Shown: positions 56,834-64,000 of the stretch, one piece after another
Numbering within the stretch: position 1 is the first letter of the stretch
Layout of the letters: each line of letters opens with the position of its first letter
Assembly: GCA_937873135.1 (NCBI GenBank)
Contig: CALMVQ010000377.1
Span: 16,309-80,308, forward strand
Source of the DNA: an uncultured Scytonema sp.
GTDB lineage: Bacteria > Cyanobacteriota > Cyanobacteriia > Cyanobacteriales > Nostocaceae
Direction: 5' to 3'
Length of the DNA: 64,000 nt
The notes under the pieces: generated by a model
What the model was told of the DNA's origin: nothing
What the model saw: the letters and a program-made list of their open reading frames with translations, nothing else
Database searches by the model: none
Made by a program: the position numbers and the translations under genes

Positions 56834-57409
56834 ATGCACAAGCAAAATTCTCTCATTAGCAAAAATTGGTTAACAAAGTTCGCTTGCTTTGTAGGAATTG
56901 CAGGTGTCACTACCCTTATCAGTGTTCCTGTCTTAGCTAAATTCTTTCCACGCTATGCTCTTTTTCAACCTTCTGCTTATAGCAACTATCCTTATCGCAC
57001 CTCAGATAACAACATTGCTAGTACCCTAAGCGGGGATACTAAATTTGCCAATCTGGCTGAGGAATTGAAACAAGCGCATCTGATGGAAACTCTGAAAAAA
57101 CCAGGTAAATTCACAATTTTTGCCCCAACCAATACTGCCTTCAACGCTTTATCGAAAGATACCTTCAAGCGCTACAGCGAATCAGACAATCGGCTCAGAG
57201 TGCTGAAATATCATATGGTTGCTGGTGAAGTTACCAAACAGGATGTAGATAGAGGGACAATTGCAACTGTTGAAGGGACTCCAGTGAGAGTAACTGTCGA
57301 TCAAGATACAGTGAAGTTAAATGATGCGATCGCTCAGCATCCCTCAATCGTGACAAAGAATGGTGTCATTATTGAAATTGATAAAGTACTTCTACCTTCT
57401 GGGTTTTAG
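56834..57409 (+). CDS. Fasciclin-domain secreted protein
   Basis: A 191-residue protein with an N-terminal signal or anchor segment (FACFVGIAGVTTLISVPVLA, about 16-36) and one fasciclin (FAS1) domain from about residue 55. The FAS1 landmarks are present: FTIFAPTNTAFNAL, YHMVAGEVTKQDV and a closing GVIIEIDKVLLPSGF. FAS1 proteins mediate adhesion or interact with extracellular matrix; some cyanobacterial ones are linked to redox stress or cell surface organisation. It is followed by a strong hairpin and appears monocistronic. Confidence 0.93.
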   Translation: MHKQNSLISKNWLTKFACFVGIAGVTTLISVPVLAKFFPRYALFQPSAYSNYPYRTSDNNIASTLSGDTKFANLAEELKQAHLMETLKKPGKFTIFAPTNTAFNALSKDTFKRYSESDNRLRVLKYHMVAGEVTKQDVDRGTIATVEGTPVRVTVDQDTVKLNDAIAQHPSIVTKNGVIIEIDKVLLPSGF

Positions 57410-57424
57410 ATCAAAGTCAAAAAT

Positions 57425-57459
57425 AAGATCCCCGACTTCTCCAAGAAGTCGGGGATCTT
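57425..57459 (+). terminator. 16-bp perfect hairpin after the fasciclin gene
   Basis: AAGATCCCCGACTTCT (57425-57440) and AGAAGTCGGGGATCTT (57444-57459) pair perfectly around a three-base loop, shortly after the stop codon. A short T run follows. This hairpin type also recurs as a dispersed repeat in cyanobacteria. Confidence 0.8.
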
Positions 57460-57572
57460 TGTCGAAATCAGGTTGTTATAAAAGGCTATTTACGTTTCGT
57501 ACATATAGTTCAGTTTATTTCCACCGACTTACTTAGTTAGAGGGGATGTTGCGTGGATCAACAGTAGTGATT

Positions 57573-57978
57573 TCAGAAAACATGAGTGAAATCGTCTGTG
57601 TTAAAAGTTAGTAGGTGTGTGAGTTGATGAACGATAGCAGCAGCGACTAAGCGCGTATCGTGAGTTAGTTTTCCCATAACCTGATACTTAACGACTAAAT
57701 TTTCCCACACATCACAAATTGCTTGTGTATCGGGACACAAAATAAAAATCCGCTTCAGTTGCTTAATTTCTTTTGTCGCCTTATCTGTAGCCAAGCCCAA
57801 GCCATTACTTGCCAATGGGCGTGTAGCAACAGCCCAGAATTCAATCAAATTCTGTGAGACGATACAAAGCTCTATGGCTTGCGTGCATAGTGACAAGCGC
57901 TCTACGCACGTCACTATGCATCGGATGACTCTTTTGCGCTAGACGTAATAAGATATTGGTGTCTACCAGATAGCTCAT
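57573..57978 (-). pseudogene. Frameshifted PIN domain toxin gene
   Basis: From ATG at 57978 the frame reads MSYLVDTNILLRLAQKSHPM, the classic VapC start with the first catalytic aspartate, but it runs out at a stop in TEFD*. The homologous continuation is in another frame: QAIELCIVSQNLIEFWAVAT through HDTRLVAAAIVHQLTHLLTF. The shift is around CACGCAAGCC near 57882-57890, and one inserted base explains it. Restoring it would give a 134-residue PIN protein. The start overlaps the antitoxin stop (ATGA), as usual for TA pairs. Sequencing error must be excluded. Confidence 0.8.
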
Positions 57979-58340
57979 AACTGGTTATAGTCCCTTTCCT
58001 GGTAAATACTTTCGCGGCTAATGGCTTCATCTGAAAGCAATGGAGTTTTGCTGACTGAAGCGCTGTTGACAAAATCCGCGATCGCGGCGTCCCATTCCTC
58101 ATCTGTTGCTGTTTTATAAAATGGCTTCTCTGCGATAGAGACATTGTGGTTTGGTATGCCGTTTGGATTTACCTCAATCTCCACAAATCAACCTGTTGCC
58201 AGTTGCGCTTCTACAGCAGCCTTTGCTTTTGTAATCACTTCTTCCTCTGTCCTGCCCTCAACAGTCAAGTTTGGTATCCCAATGACTGATGCCACAAAGT
58301 GCTGCTTGGATTGACTCTGAACAAAGATTTGATACTGCAT
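57975..58340 (-). pseudogene. Antitoxin gene of the PIN module, interrupted by an in-frame TGA
   Basis: ATG at 58340 sits behind a good GGAGGAAG site and gives MQYQIFVQSQSKQHFVASVI and on to KAKAAVEAQLATG, then TGA at 58188-58190. The same frame continues FVEIEVNPNGIPNHNVSIAE to YQERDYNQL with no shift, so the intact protein would be about 121 residues. The N-terminal HicB-like fold and C-terminal toxin-binding region are thus on opposite sides of the stop. A restart at ATG 58184 would yield only the C-terminal part. Together with the toxin frameshift the module looks inactive. Confidence 0.75.
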
Positions 58341-58396
58341 AATATATCTTCCTCCTTCTTCAACATAACCTGTTCTCACAAACGCTAGTTTTGAGA

Positions 58397-58882
58397 TTAT
58401 ACTGTGACTTTCTTGATAGACAGAATAAGCGTCATAGGTTGCGTAGGCGAAGGAGAAAACCCGTAATGCTCATAGAATTGCTTGGCTTCTTCTGATATGG
58501 CATGTACTACTATTCCACGGATGCCTACTATCTCTGCCGCTTGCACGGTACGAAGCACCGCATCCTGCAGTAACGCCGCGCCTAACCCGTGTCCTTTCCA
58601 TGAAGTATCTACTCCAAGCCTTCCAAGAATGGCTACGGGTATGGGGTCGGGCATATTCCGTCTTACAGTCGATGGCGCGTCTTTCAGCGCCAGTGCACCG
58701 GAAGAAAGGCAATAATAAGCAATCACTTTCTGCCCATCGGTGACAACATAGGTACGTGACGCATTGTTCTTTTGATTGGTAACGGCGCGGCGCTTCAACC
58801 AATCATTCAGGCTGGCAACTCCGCAATCAAAGTCATCCAGTCGATGAGTATCCGTAAGAGGTACAGGGGCTTGAGGGGTCAT
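58397..58882 (-). CDS. GNAT acetyltransferase toxin (TacT-like)
   Basis: A 161-residue GNAT protein of the TacT/AtaT type, whose members block translation by acetylating charged tRNA. The acetyl-CoA binding loop is in DTSWKGHGLGAALLQDAVLR (R/Q-x-x-G-x-G/A variant), with the C-terminal tyrosine region FYEHYGFSPSP. The N-terminal APVPLTDTHRLDDFDCGVAS and LKRRAVTNQ pattern is also family-typical. The start overlaps the stop of the DUF1778 gene by four bases. The pair is intact and should form a functional toxin-antitoxin unit. Specific tRNA target cannot be told from sequence. Confidence 0.92.
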   Translation of the reverse strand: MTPQAPVPLTDTHRLDDFDCGVASLNDWLKRRAVTNQKNNASRTYVVTDGQKVIAYYCLSSGALALKDAPSTVRRNMPDPIPVAILGRLGVDTSWKGHGLGAALLQDAVLRTVQAAEIVGIRGIVVHAISEEAKQFYEHYGFSPSPTQPMTLILSIKKVTV

Positions 58883-59163
58883 TCAGTCCACGGCTTTTTA
58901 ACATTCATCAAGCGTTCAAACCCTTCATTGTGGGGCGGGCTATCCAGAACATTCAGAAAATGCTGATAGGTTTCTTCATCCACTCGCAGAAATGTCTGGT
59001 CAAGCAGCGTATCCTCTGCCGCTCGTCGTGCAGCATCAATCATGAAATCTGAACGTGATTTGCTTTGCGCTTTTGCTGCCCGGTCAATAAGCGTCCGCAC
59101 ATCCTCACGGATGCGCAAATTGACGGCGCGAGTGGGAATATCAGGGCTGCTATGGGGTTCCAT
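58879..59163 (-). CDS. DUF1778 antitoxin (TacA-like)
   Basis: A 94-residue ribbon-helix-helix antitoxin of the DUF1778 family. The N-terminal part RAVNLRIREDVRTLIDRAAK is the DNA-binding beta-strand and helix, and the C-terminal HFLNVLDSPPHNEGFERLMN wraps the toxin. ATG at 59163 is chosen because an AAGGAGAA site lies directly upstream; the open frame up to 59349 is noncoding. It overlaps the toxin gene by ATGA. Autoregulation of the operon is expected from the family. Confidence 0.92.
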   Translation of the reverse strand: MEPHSSPDIPTRAVNLRIREDVRTLIDRAAKAQSKSRSDFMIDAARRAAEDTLLDQTFLRVDEETYQHFLNVLDSPPHNEGFERLMNVKKPWTE

Positions 59164-59575
59164 AATCTTCTCCTTAGGAGTGTACCCTAGCAGAGGACTG
59201 CCAGATATACAATGTGTATCTTTATTATAGTATTGAAGCGATCGCTGGTTATGGTATAGCTGTTGCCAAGCGTCAAAATTGGACAGAGATCGGCATTCGT
59301 TCGCTCGCTTACAGATGGATTGACTCCTATTGAGTACGAAAAGCCGCAAAGGTAATTAATGCTTTGTATAAGTGGACATGTACACAAGTTAAAGTGTGGG
59401 CTAAAGAGCAATCCTCTCCCAAAATTGGGAGAGGGCGCTCTGTATATGTGGTACAGTCGTAAGGGCGATCGCCGCGACTGCGTTCTGTGTAGGGTACGGC
59501 TGTTCGCCCTTACCAACAGTGTGGTTAATTTAAGTGAAAACAGCTGTAATGACAGGTATTCAACCGCACATAATA
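59164..59575. other. Intergenic stretch with palindromic repeats
   Basis: A near-perfect palindrome CCTCTCCCAAAATTGGGAGA (about 59413-59434) and a 55-bp unit bounded by GTAAGGGCGA (59459-59468) and TCGCCCTTAC (59504-59513) are present. Readings of 79 and 132 codons across these repeats are not genes. TacA promoter should lie at the left end. Confidence 0.55.
59459..59513. repeat. Small inverted-repeat element (GTAAGGGCGA ends)
   Basis: Perfect 10-bp terminal inverted repeats GTAAGGGCGA and TCGCCCTTAC enclose 35 bases, including a HIP1-like GCGATCGCC at the left end. The form is that of small dispersed palindromic repeats of cyanobacteria. It carries no coding capacity. Confidence 0.6.
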
Positions 59576-62359
59576 TTACTGCCAATTTCCCACCATAACA
59601 AATGGAGCCCAGAAGTGGGGATGGCTGTACTTCGCATCCTTTTGAAGAATCAGTTGTGCTTGGCGCAGTGCTTCTGCTTTACTTAGTTTATTTGCCTTTG
59701 CTAGCTCTAACTGGTGATAGAATTCTCCCATTATTTTAGCAGTACTTTCATCTCTTACTGACCATAGTGTTGCTAGTGTACTGCGAGCGCCAGCCCGCAC
59801 CGCAACTCCTGCGAGTCCTAAAGCCGCCCGTTTGTCTCCACTCGCTGTCTCGCAAGCACTAAGAACTAATAATTCGATTGGACTACCCTGATTTAGGGTG
59901 GTATTTCGCAGTAAGTTACCCAACTGTTTAACATCAATGCGCTTATCCCAAGAGAGGATAAAGGTATCCTTAACTTTAGAGCTAAACCGACCATGAGTCG
60001 CTAAGTGGACAATCGGAGGAACACTAGAACCAGCTATCTGTTTTCTTAACTCCTTGGTAGTAAATTGCTCGTTAAGGAGTGGTTGATTTGAGAGTCCAAA
60101 TTTCTTGATTTGTTCCAGTTCACGTTGCACGTTAGGTAACGGTGGAAAATTTTGATCTGGTGTAAAGTTCTTGGGAATTTCGCTAAGCCCTGCTGTTAAA
60201 GCTTTTAATTTAATCTCTGCAAGCGGTTTTGGATTCACTAGTCGCAAACCAGGACTCAAAGCAATGGCATACTTCTCTATTAAAAACTGCTTGCCATCGT
60301 GAAGGATAGTCATCGGGATATTCCGCAAGTTACCATCTAGTACAAAAGTTAAGGTTTTGATTTTATTGTTTGCTAATTCCGACTCGAATGGTCGAATTAG
60401 CCAGTCATACACTTGTTTGTATATAGGCAAAAAGTCCTGGTATTGACTTTCTAGATCTATCAGAGAACGTTGAACTTGTTCTACAGTATCTTCAAGTTCT
60501 TTTCGAGATATTACAGTAGTATGTTGAATTGAAGCTGGTTGATTGGGTAGGGTAAGAATTAATTCCAGCCGATCTGGTAAAACAATTGGATAAATAACCG
60601 CAGCGGTTCGATCTATTTGATCGATTTGTTTGAAATTTGCCTCTACACAAGCTTCACGAAAAAAGTTGTTTAGTTCAGCTACCTGTAGAGATTCGATGAC
60701 GTTACGAGCTTGAGTCAGCAGTTTTTGGCTTTCGTCATTTTTTCCGGCTTTTTTTAAGTAGACGGCATGTTTTAAGTCTAAATCAACTAACTGTCGGTAA
60801 ACTGGTTCAACACTCTCTCGAAAAGAAAATTGTATTTCCGGGTTGAGTGTGATTAAATCGCTGCGTAATGATTGAAGGGCATTATAGGCTTTGGTGTAAG
60901 ATGCGATCGCATCAGGAGTATCTCCTTGATCTGCACGTATCTGGCCCAATTTCCATAACAGTTGGTAAGTTATATCTGGTGTTTCAAAGGATGTAACTAA
61001 ATTCAAACCCTGTTTGATGAATGTTTCTGCTTGTGATAAATTCTGCGTCGATCCTGCCAGTAAATACAATGCACCACGGTTATGCAAAGCGAAAGCTTCG
61101 GCTCTTTTGTCTCCTAAACTTCTGGCTTGTTGGGTTGCTGTGGCTAAAATTTGATCGATTTGGGTAAAAATTGGTAATTGAGAGTTAGAGTTGAATGTGG
61201 AGTTGTCTTTCTCAGCTAATTGCACAAAAATGTGGGCAAAGTTGATTTGCTGGTACACTCCAGTGCGACTAGGAGACAGGTTCAATAATTGTGGATAGAG
61301 CGATCGCCACAATTGTTCTGCTGATTTAAACTCCTCTTGGTTGAGCAATAAACTGAGTTGATTCAGTTGTGCTTGCTGTTGGGTAGTTGCAGATGGAGAC
61401 AGCTTGACGACATTGTCGTAATATTTCAGTGCATTTTGTTGCTCGTTCTCCCGCTTGCTACGAACAATTTCTCCTTCGGCTAAAGCTTGTGCTGTATTGC
61501 CTAAACTAAGATAAGCAGCAGCTTGCTCTTGCGGAGAGTTTAACTTTTGCGCTAAGGTTAAACTTGTTGTCAGAATAATTTCCGACTGGTCTAGCTGACC
61601 CACAACTCGTAGCAGTTCACCAAGGCTTCTCAATCCTACGACTGTCGTTGAGGTAGGTGGCTCTTTGGCTACCTTTTGAAGATTTTCTTTTAACTCTTGT
61701 GAAGTTATGTCGTCTAGGTCTTGACAATTTTGCACTTCTTCGATTTTATTCTTTAATGCATCTACCAAAGTATTGCAAGCACGCGGATAAAGACCCAAAT
61801 CTTGCATTGCTTGCGCTTGATTAATCTTGCTTTGGGCTAATTTTTCTGGCTCATTAATTTTGCTGTAGATATTCGTCGCTTGTTGCCAAGTTGTCAGAGC
61901 TTCTGTGGATTTTCCCGTTTCCCTTCGCAAGTTGCCTTGAACATCCAAAGTTTGAGCCAGAATTGTGAGTTTTTCCTTTCCTTGTGGTTGAGTTTTCAGA
62001 ATTAGCAAACTTTTTTCAATCGCTTTTGTCGCTTGCTCCCACTGTCCCAGCTTTTGATAAGTTAAAGAGAGATTGCTTAACGCCATCGCCTGGTTTAATT
62101 TATTTCCTTGAGCAGCAAACACATTTGCTGTTTGTTGCCAAGCCTCAGCTGCTTTCTCATACTGTCCGCTACGATATAGTTGAGTTGCATTGTTGGCTAA
62201 CTGTCCCCCATCCTGCTGAGTTTCCACAGTAACAGTAGGTGAAGTCATGGCAATCACAGGGGGGGTTGCACAAGAAATGATAAATAATAAGACGGCGAGA
62301 ACAAGCGATCGTCTTTTAGATACTCTTTTGAAAAAATTTCGTAATTTCCGATTAAGCAT
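59576..62359 (-). CDS. Secreted TPR-repeat CHAT-domain protease
   Basis: An intact 927-residue protein. The N-terminus has a basic start and hydrophobic core (SLVLAVLLFIISCATPPVIA), so it is a secreted protein or lipoprotein (Cys in IISCA). TPR-like repeats fill residues about 50-520. The C-terminal CHAT domain holds the histidine in IVHLATHGRF (near 789) and the cysteine in LVLSACETASGDKRAALGLA (near 836). It ends HPHFWAPFVMVGNW, standard for the family. CHAT proteases are caspase-like; TPR-CHAT proteins are used as effectors or in secretion-associated loci. It lies downstream of the FHA-type gene on the same strand. Confidence 0.93.
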   Translation of the reverse strand: MLNRKLRNFFKRVSKRRSLVLAVLLFIISCATPPVIAMTSPTVTVETQQDGGQLANNATQLYRSGQYEKAAEAWQQTANVFAAQGNKLNQAMALSNLSLTYQKLGQWEQATKAIEKSLLILKTQPQGKEKLTILAQTLDVQGNLRRETGKSTEALTTWQQATNIYSKINEPEKLAQSKINQAQAMQDLGLYPRACNTLVDALKNKIEEVQNCQDLDDITSQELKENLQKVAKEPPTSTTVVGLRSLGELLRVVGQLDQSEIILTTSLTLAQKLNSPQEQAAAYLSLGNTAQALAEGEIVRSKRENEQQNALKYYDNVVKLSPSATTQQQAQLNQLSLLLNQEEFKSAEQLWRSLYPQLLNLSPSRTGVYQQINFAHIFVQLAEKDNSTFNSNSQLPIFTQIDQILATATQQARSLGDKRAEAFALHNRGALYLLAGSTQNLSQAETFIKQGLNLVTSFETPDITYQLLWKLGQIRADQGDTPDAIASYTKAYNALQSLRSDLITLNPEIQFSFRESVEPVYRQLVDLDLKHAVYLKKAGKNDESQKLLTQARNVIESLQVAELNNFFREACVEANFKQIDQIDRTAAVIYPIVLPDRLELILTLPNQPASIQHTTVISRKELEDTVEQVQRSLIDLESQYQDFLPIYKQVYDWLIRPFESELANNKIKTLTFVLDGNLRNIPMTILHDGKQFLIEKYAIALSPGLRLVNPKPLAEIKLKALTAGLSEIPKNFTPDQNFPPLPNVQRELEQIKKFGLSNQPLLNEQFTTKELRKQIAGSSVPPIVHLATHGRFSSKVKDTFILSWDKRIDVKQLGNLLRNTTLNQGSPIELLVLSACETASGDKRAALGLAGVAVRAGARSTLATLWSVRDESTAKIMGEFYHQLELAKANKLSKAEALRQAQLILQKDAKYSHPHFWAPFVMVGNWQ

Positions 62360-62428
62360 TATATTTTATTCCTCCTGTTAAATCTGCTGGCAATTATGAA
62401 AACCCACCTATTCTTCTTGCTCTTCAAA

Positions 62429-62480
62429 CTTGGCGCTCTTGGCGTCTTCTCTGCGAGACGCTGCGCGAAGGCGGTTCAAT
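62429..62480 (+). repeat. Dispersed CTTCTCTGCGAGACGCTGCGC repeat, copy 3
   Basis: Reads CTTGGCGCTCTTGGCGTCTT, then CTCTGCGAGACGCTGCGCGA and AGGCGGTTCAATA. It is between the CHAT and FHA genes and matches the copy at 32208-32292. Confidence 0.75.
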
Positions 62481-62626
62481 AAATTAAGCTTCAGTGAAAC
62501 CCAACAAATGGTTGAGTGTGTTGGGTTTTGTCCTCAACTCACATCTTGCACCAGGAAAATTTCCTCACGCAAAGGCGCAAAGGCGCGAAGCAATTCATCC
62601 CGCACTCTATGCAACGCCTTTTTTCT

Positions 62627-64000
62627 TTACTGTTTGGCGCAACTAGTAGATGTTCGCCAGGGGCGTTGTGAACCAGTCTTCGTAGGATCGTAAGCCGTGA
62701 GAACGACTTGACCTTTGTCGTTGAATACCCATCCTTGAACGGGTACAGCTTGTTTAACCGTAGGTTTAGTTGATGGCAAAGTTGCAGTTGTCGTTGCAGT
62801 CCCTCGACTTGAAACAGGCGTGACCAAACCAACTCGAACATTGTCACCTGCGAGGGTTTGATTGGGATTAGACGGTATCCCCCCACGTCCAGTGATGGCA
62901 AAAGTGCTGCCAGCACCGTGTTGACAGGGATTTTGAGCAATCTGCGTTGTTGGGTCTACGACCTTCTTTGGCAATTCAACTAAATTCTGACTGGGGTTAA
63001 GATATGAGGAGTTTATATCTACAGTACCATTCAAAGACGGACTTTGTTGCGAAATAGCAGTGATGTCACTTGTGAGTAGGTTGTTTGGATTTAGTTGACT
63101 AGGATCTGTCGTATTTAAACGTCGCTCCAATTCTGCCCGACTCAGGGGTGCGATGCCGAAAAGACCTTGAGTGTTAATTATTACTTGACCGCCAATGCCA
63201 CTAAAAGCATTGGCAGTAATGTCGTTATTTGAGGGGAAGGCAACGATTAAGGGAGCGTTAATGGTAATGTTACCGCTATTACCAGTAAAAGCATCACTAC
63301 CCGCAGAGGTAGAGATGAGACTCTGACCGCGCAACAGCAGTAAGTCTCCTATTTGCAGGTTAATATTGCCGCCATTCCCTATTGCACTACTGTTCTCCGG
63401 TGAGTTGTGGTTACTACTAGCTGTCAGTCGGGAGAGATCGGTGAGGGAGAGTGAGCGAGTAGTGAGGAACGCATTTCCAGCATTTCCCTGTCCAGTAGTA
63501 CTGAGTGTGAGTTCGGAGCGATCAGTGAGGGAGAGTGAGCGAGTAGTGAGGAACGCGTTGCCAGCATTTCCCTGTCCATTAGTACTGAGATTTATCTGAG
63601 AGCCATTGGCAAGGGAAATATCCCCACTTGTAATGCTGATGTCTCCGCCCTTTCCTGTTGCTCTTGAGTTCGCACTCGTAAAAACCGAACCTTGATTGAA
63701 GGAGACGCGATCGCGTGCATCTATCGTCACATCGCCTGCATTTCCCATTCCAGAGGTACTGCTATTCAGTTGAGCATTGGTGACTGAGAGTGTACCAGCT
63801 TTAATGCGGATGCCTCCATTGTTTCCTATGCTATTTGTTGAGTTAGAAGTGTATATACCATTCGCCCCATCCAGGGAAACGCCATCTCTTGCATTGATCG
63901 TGACACTGCCTGCCGACCCCTGTCCATCGCTGCTAGCAAACACTCCAGCGCCATTGGTAAGTGAAAGTGTTTCAGTATTAATACTGATATTTCCGGCATT
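62627..64000 (-). CDS. FHA-type two-partner secretion adhesin, C-terminal part (partial at window edge)
   Basis: The frame is open to the right edge of the window, so the N-terminal secretion domain is not seen. The visible 457 residues are beta-helix repeats rich in Asn, Gly, Ser and Thr (GNISINTETLSLTNGAGVFA, GSVTINARDGVSLD, GDISITSGDISLANGSQINL). The C-terminal region NPCQHGAGSTFAITGRGGIP followed by SNPNQTLAGDNVRVG is the conserved tail of cyanobacterial filamentous haemagglutinin or S-layer family proteins. An 84-bp tandem duplication encodes the element NAGNAFLTTRSLSLTD twice. Such genes commonly sit next to CHAT and ShlB-type transporter genes. Confidence 0.9.
   Translation of the reverse strand, partial: NAGNISINTETLSLTNGAGVFASSDGQGSAGSVTINARDGVSLDGANGIYTSNSTNSIGNNGGIRIKAGTLSVTNAQLNSSTSGMGNAGDVTIDARDRVSFNQGSVFTSANSRATGKGGDISITSGDISLANGSQINLSTNGQGNAGNAFLTTRSLSLTDRSELTLSTTGQGNAGNAFLTTRSLSLTDLSRLTASSNHNSPENSSAIGNGGNINLQIGDLLLLRGQSLISTSAGSDAFTGNSGNITINAPLIVAFPSNNDITANAFSGIGGQVIINTQGLFGIAPLSRAELERRLNTTDPSQLNPNNLLTSDITAISQQSPSLNGTVDINSSYLNPSQNLVELPKKVVDPTTQIAQNPCQHGAGSTFAITGRGGIPSNPNQTLAGDNVRVGLVTPVSSRGTATTTATLPSTKPTVKQAVPVQGWVFNDKGQVVLTAYDPTKTGSQRPWRTSTSCAKQ
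63436..63603 (-). repeat. 84-bp (28-residue) tandem duplication inside the FHA-type gene
   Basis: Units start at 63436 and 63520 and differ at few positions (for example CGCATTTCCAGC against CGCGTTGCCAGC). Because 84 is a multiple of three, the frame is kept and one beta-helix coil set is doubled. Expansion of such coils alters adhesin length. Confidence 0.8.

Noticed and set aside
58470..58802. 110-codon frame inside the GNAT toxin
   Set aside because: Same-strand shadow of the tacT-like gene in another frame.
62430..62693. 87-codon plus-strand ORF
   Set aside because: Spans the dispersed repeat and the 3' end of the adhesin gene; no coding character.

Overview
This window comes from a filamentous, probably heterocystous cyanobacterium (Nostocales type). 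The evidence is the dense HIP1 palindromes (GCGATCGC), tandem heptamer repeats, a dnaE gene that ends in the N-half of the split DnaE intein, an adjacent flv3/flv1 pair arranged like the heterocyst-specific Flv3B/Flv1B genes, a kdp cluster with a short KdpD, clpR-clpP3, minCDE, and many FHA-, CHAT- and TA-type accessory genes. No rRNA, tRNA, CRISPR array or complete insertion sequence was recognised.

Layout. 0-7 kb: the end of an unknown gene, an SbmA/BacA-like ABC transporter with an extra C-terminal helix-turn-helix-like tail, a small glycine-rich membrane protein, a 5'-truncated flv3B, an intact flv1B, and a DUF29 gene. 7.5-12.6 kb: a dicarboxylate symporter, dnaE-N with Int-N, and a nuclease-like protein. 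12.9-16.8 kb: a visibly GC-rich block with an aldo/keto reductase, a zinc alcohol dehydrogenase and a cupin in one operon, divergent from an AraC regulator; probably acquired. 16.8-23.7 kb: an accessory and decay zone with PIN modules, an orphan antitoxin beside a MITE-like element, Uma2, a TPR-CHAT gene broken by two in-frame TAA codons, and remnants of AbiE-like and Rpn-like genes. 23.7-34 kb: a Ser/Thr kinase, pgk, usp, a VapBC-like pair, hemW, a PIN/TRAM protein, a PhyH-like oxygenase, and VOC and vWA proteins. 34.6-42.2 kb: clpR-clpP3, a J-domain protein, a cryptic GNAT pseudogene, a group 2 sigma factor and priA. 42.5-50.1 kb: kdpA, two inserted ORFs, kdpB, a repeat-filled gap, kdpC and short kdpD. 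50.1-57.4 kb: anmK, minCDE, a DUF1537 kinase with a membrane protein, and a fasciclin protein. 57.5-64 kb: a doubly damaged PIN TA module, an intact TacAT-type pair, an intact secreted TPR-CHAT protein, and the 3' end of an FHA-type adhesin.

How it fits together. The core genes (dnaE, pgk, hemW, clpR/P3, sigma, priA, min, anmK) look intact, while many accessory genes are broken: flv3B, TPR-CHAT, AbiE, Rpn, GNAT, PIN toxin and its antitoxin. That pattern points to a repeat-rich genome undergoing accessory gene decay. The most unusual items are the two in-frame stops in an otherwise uninterrupted CHAT gene, the loss of the catalytic half-site of Flv3B beside an intact Flv1B, the ORFs inserted within kdp, the ABC transporter/small membrane protein pair, and the dispersed palindromic or tandem repeats. 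Functional calls are from reading the translations by eye; no database search was run.
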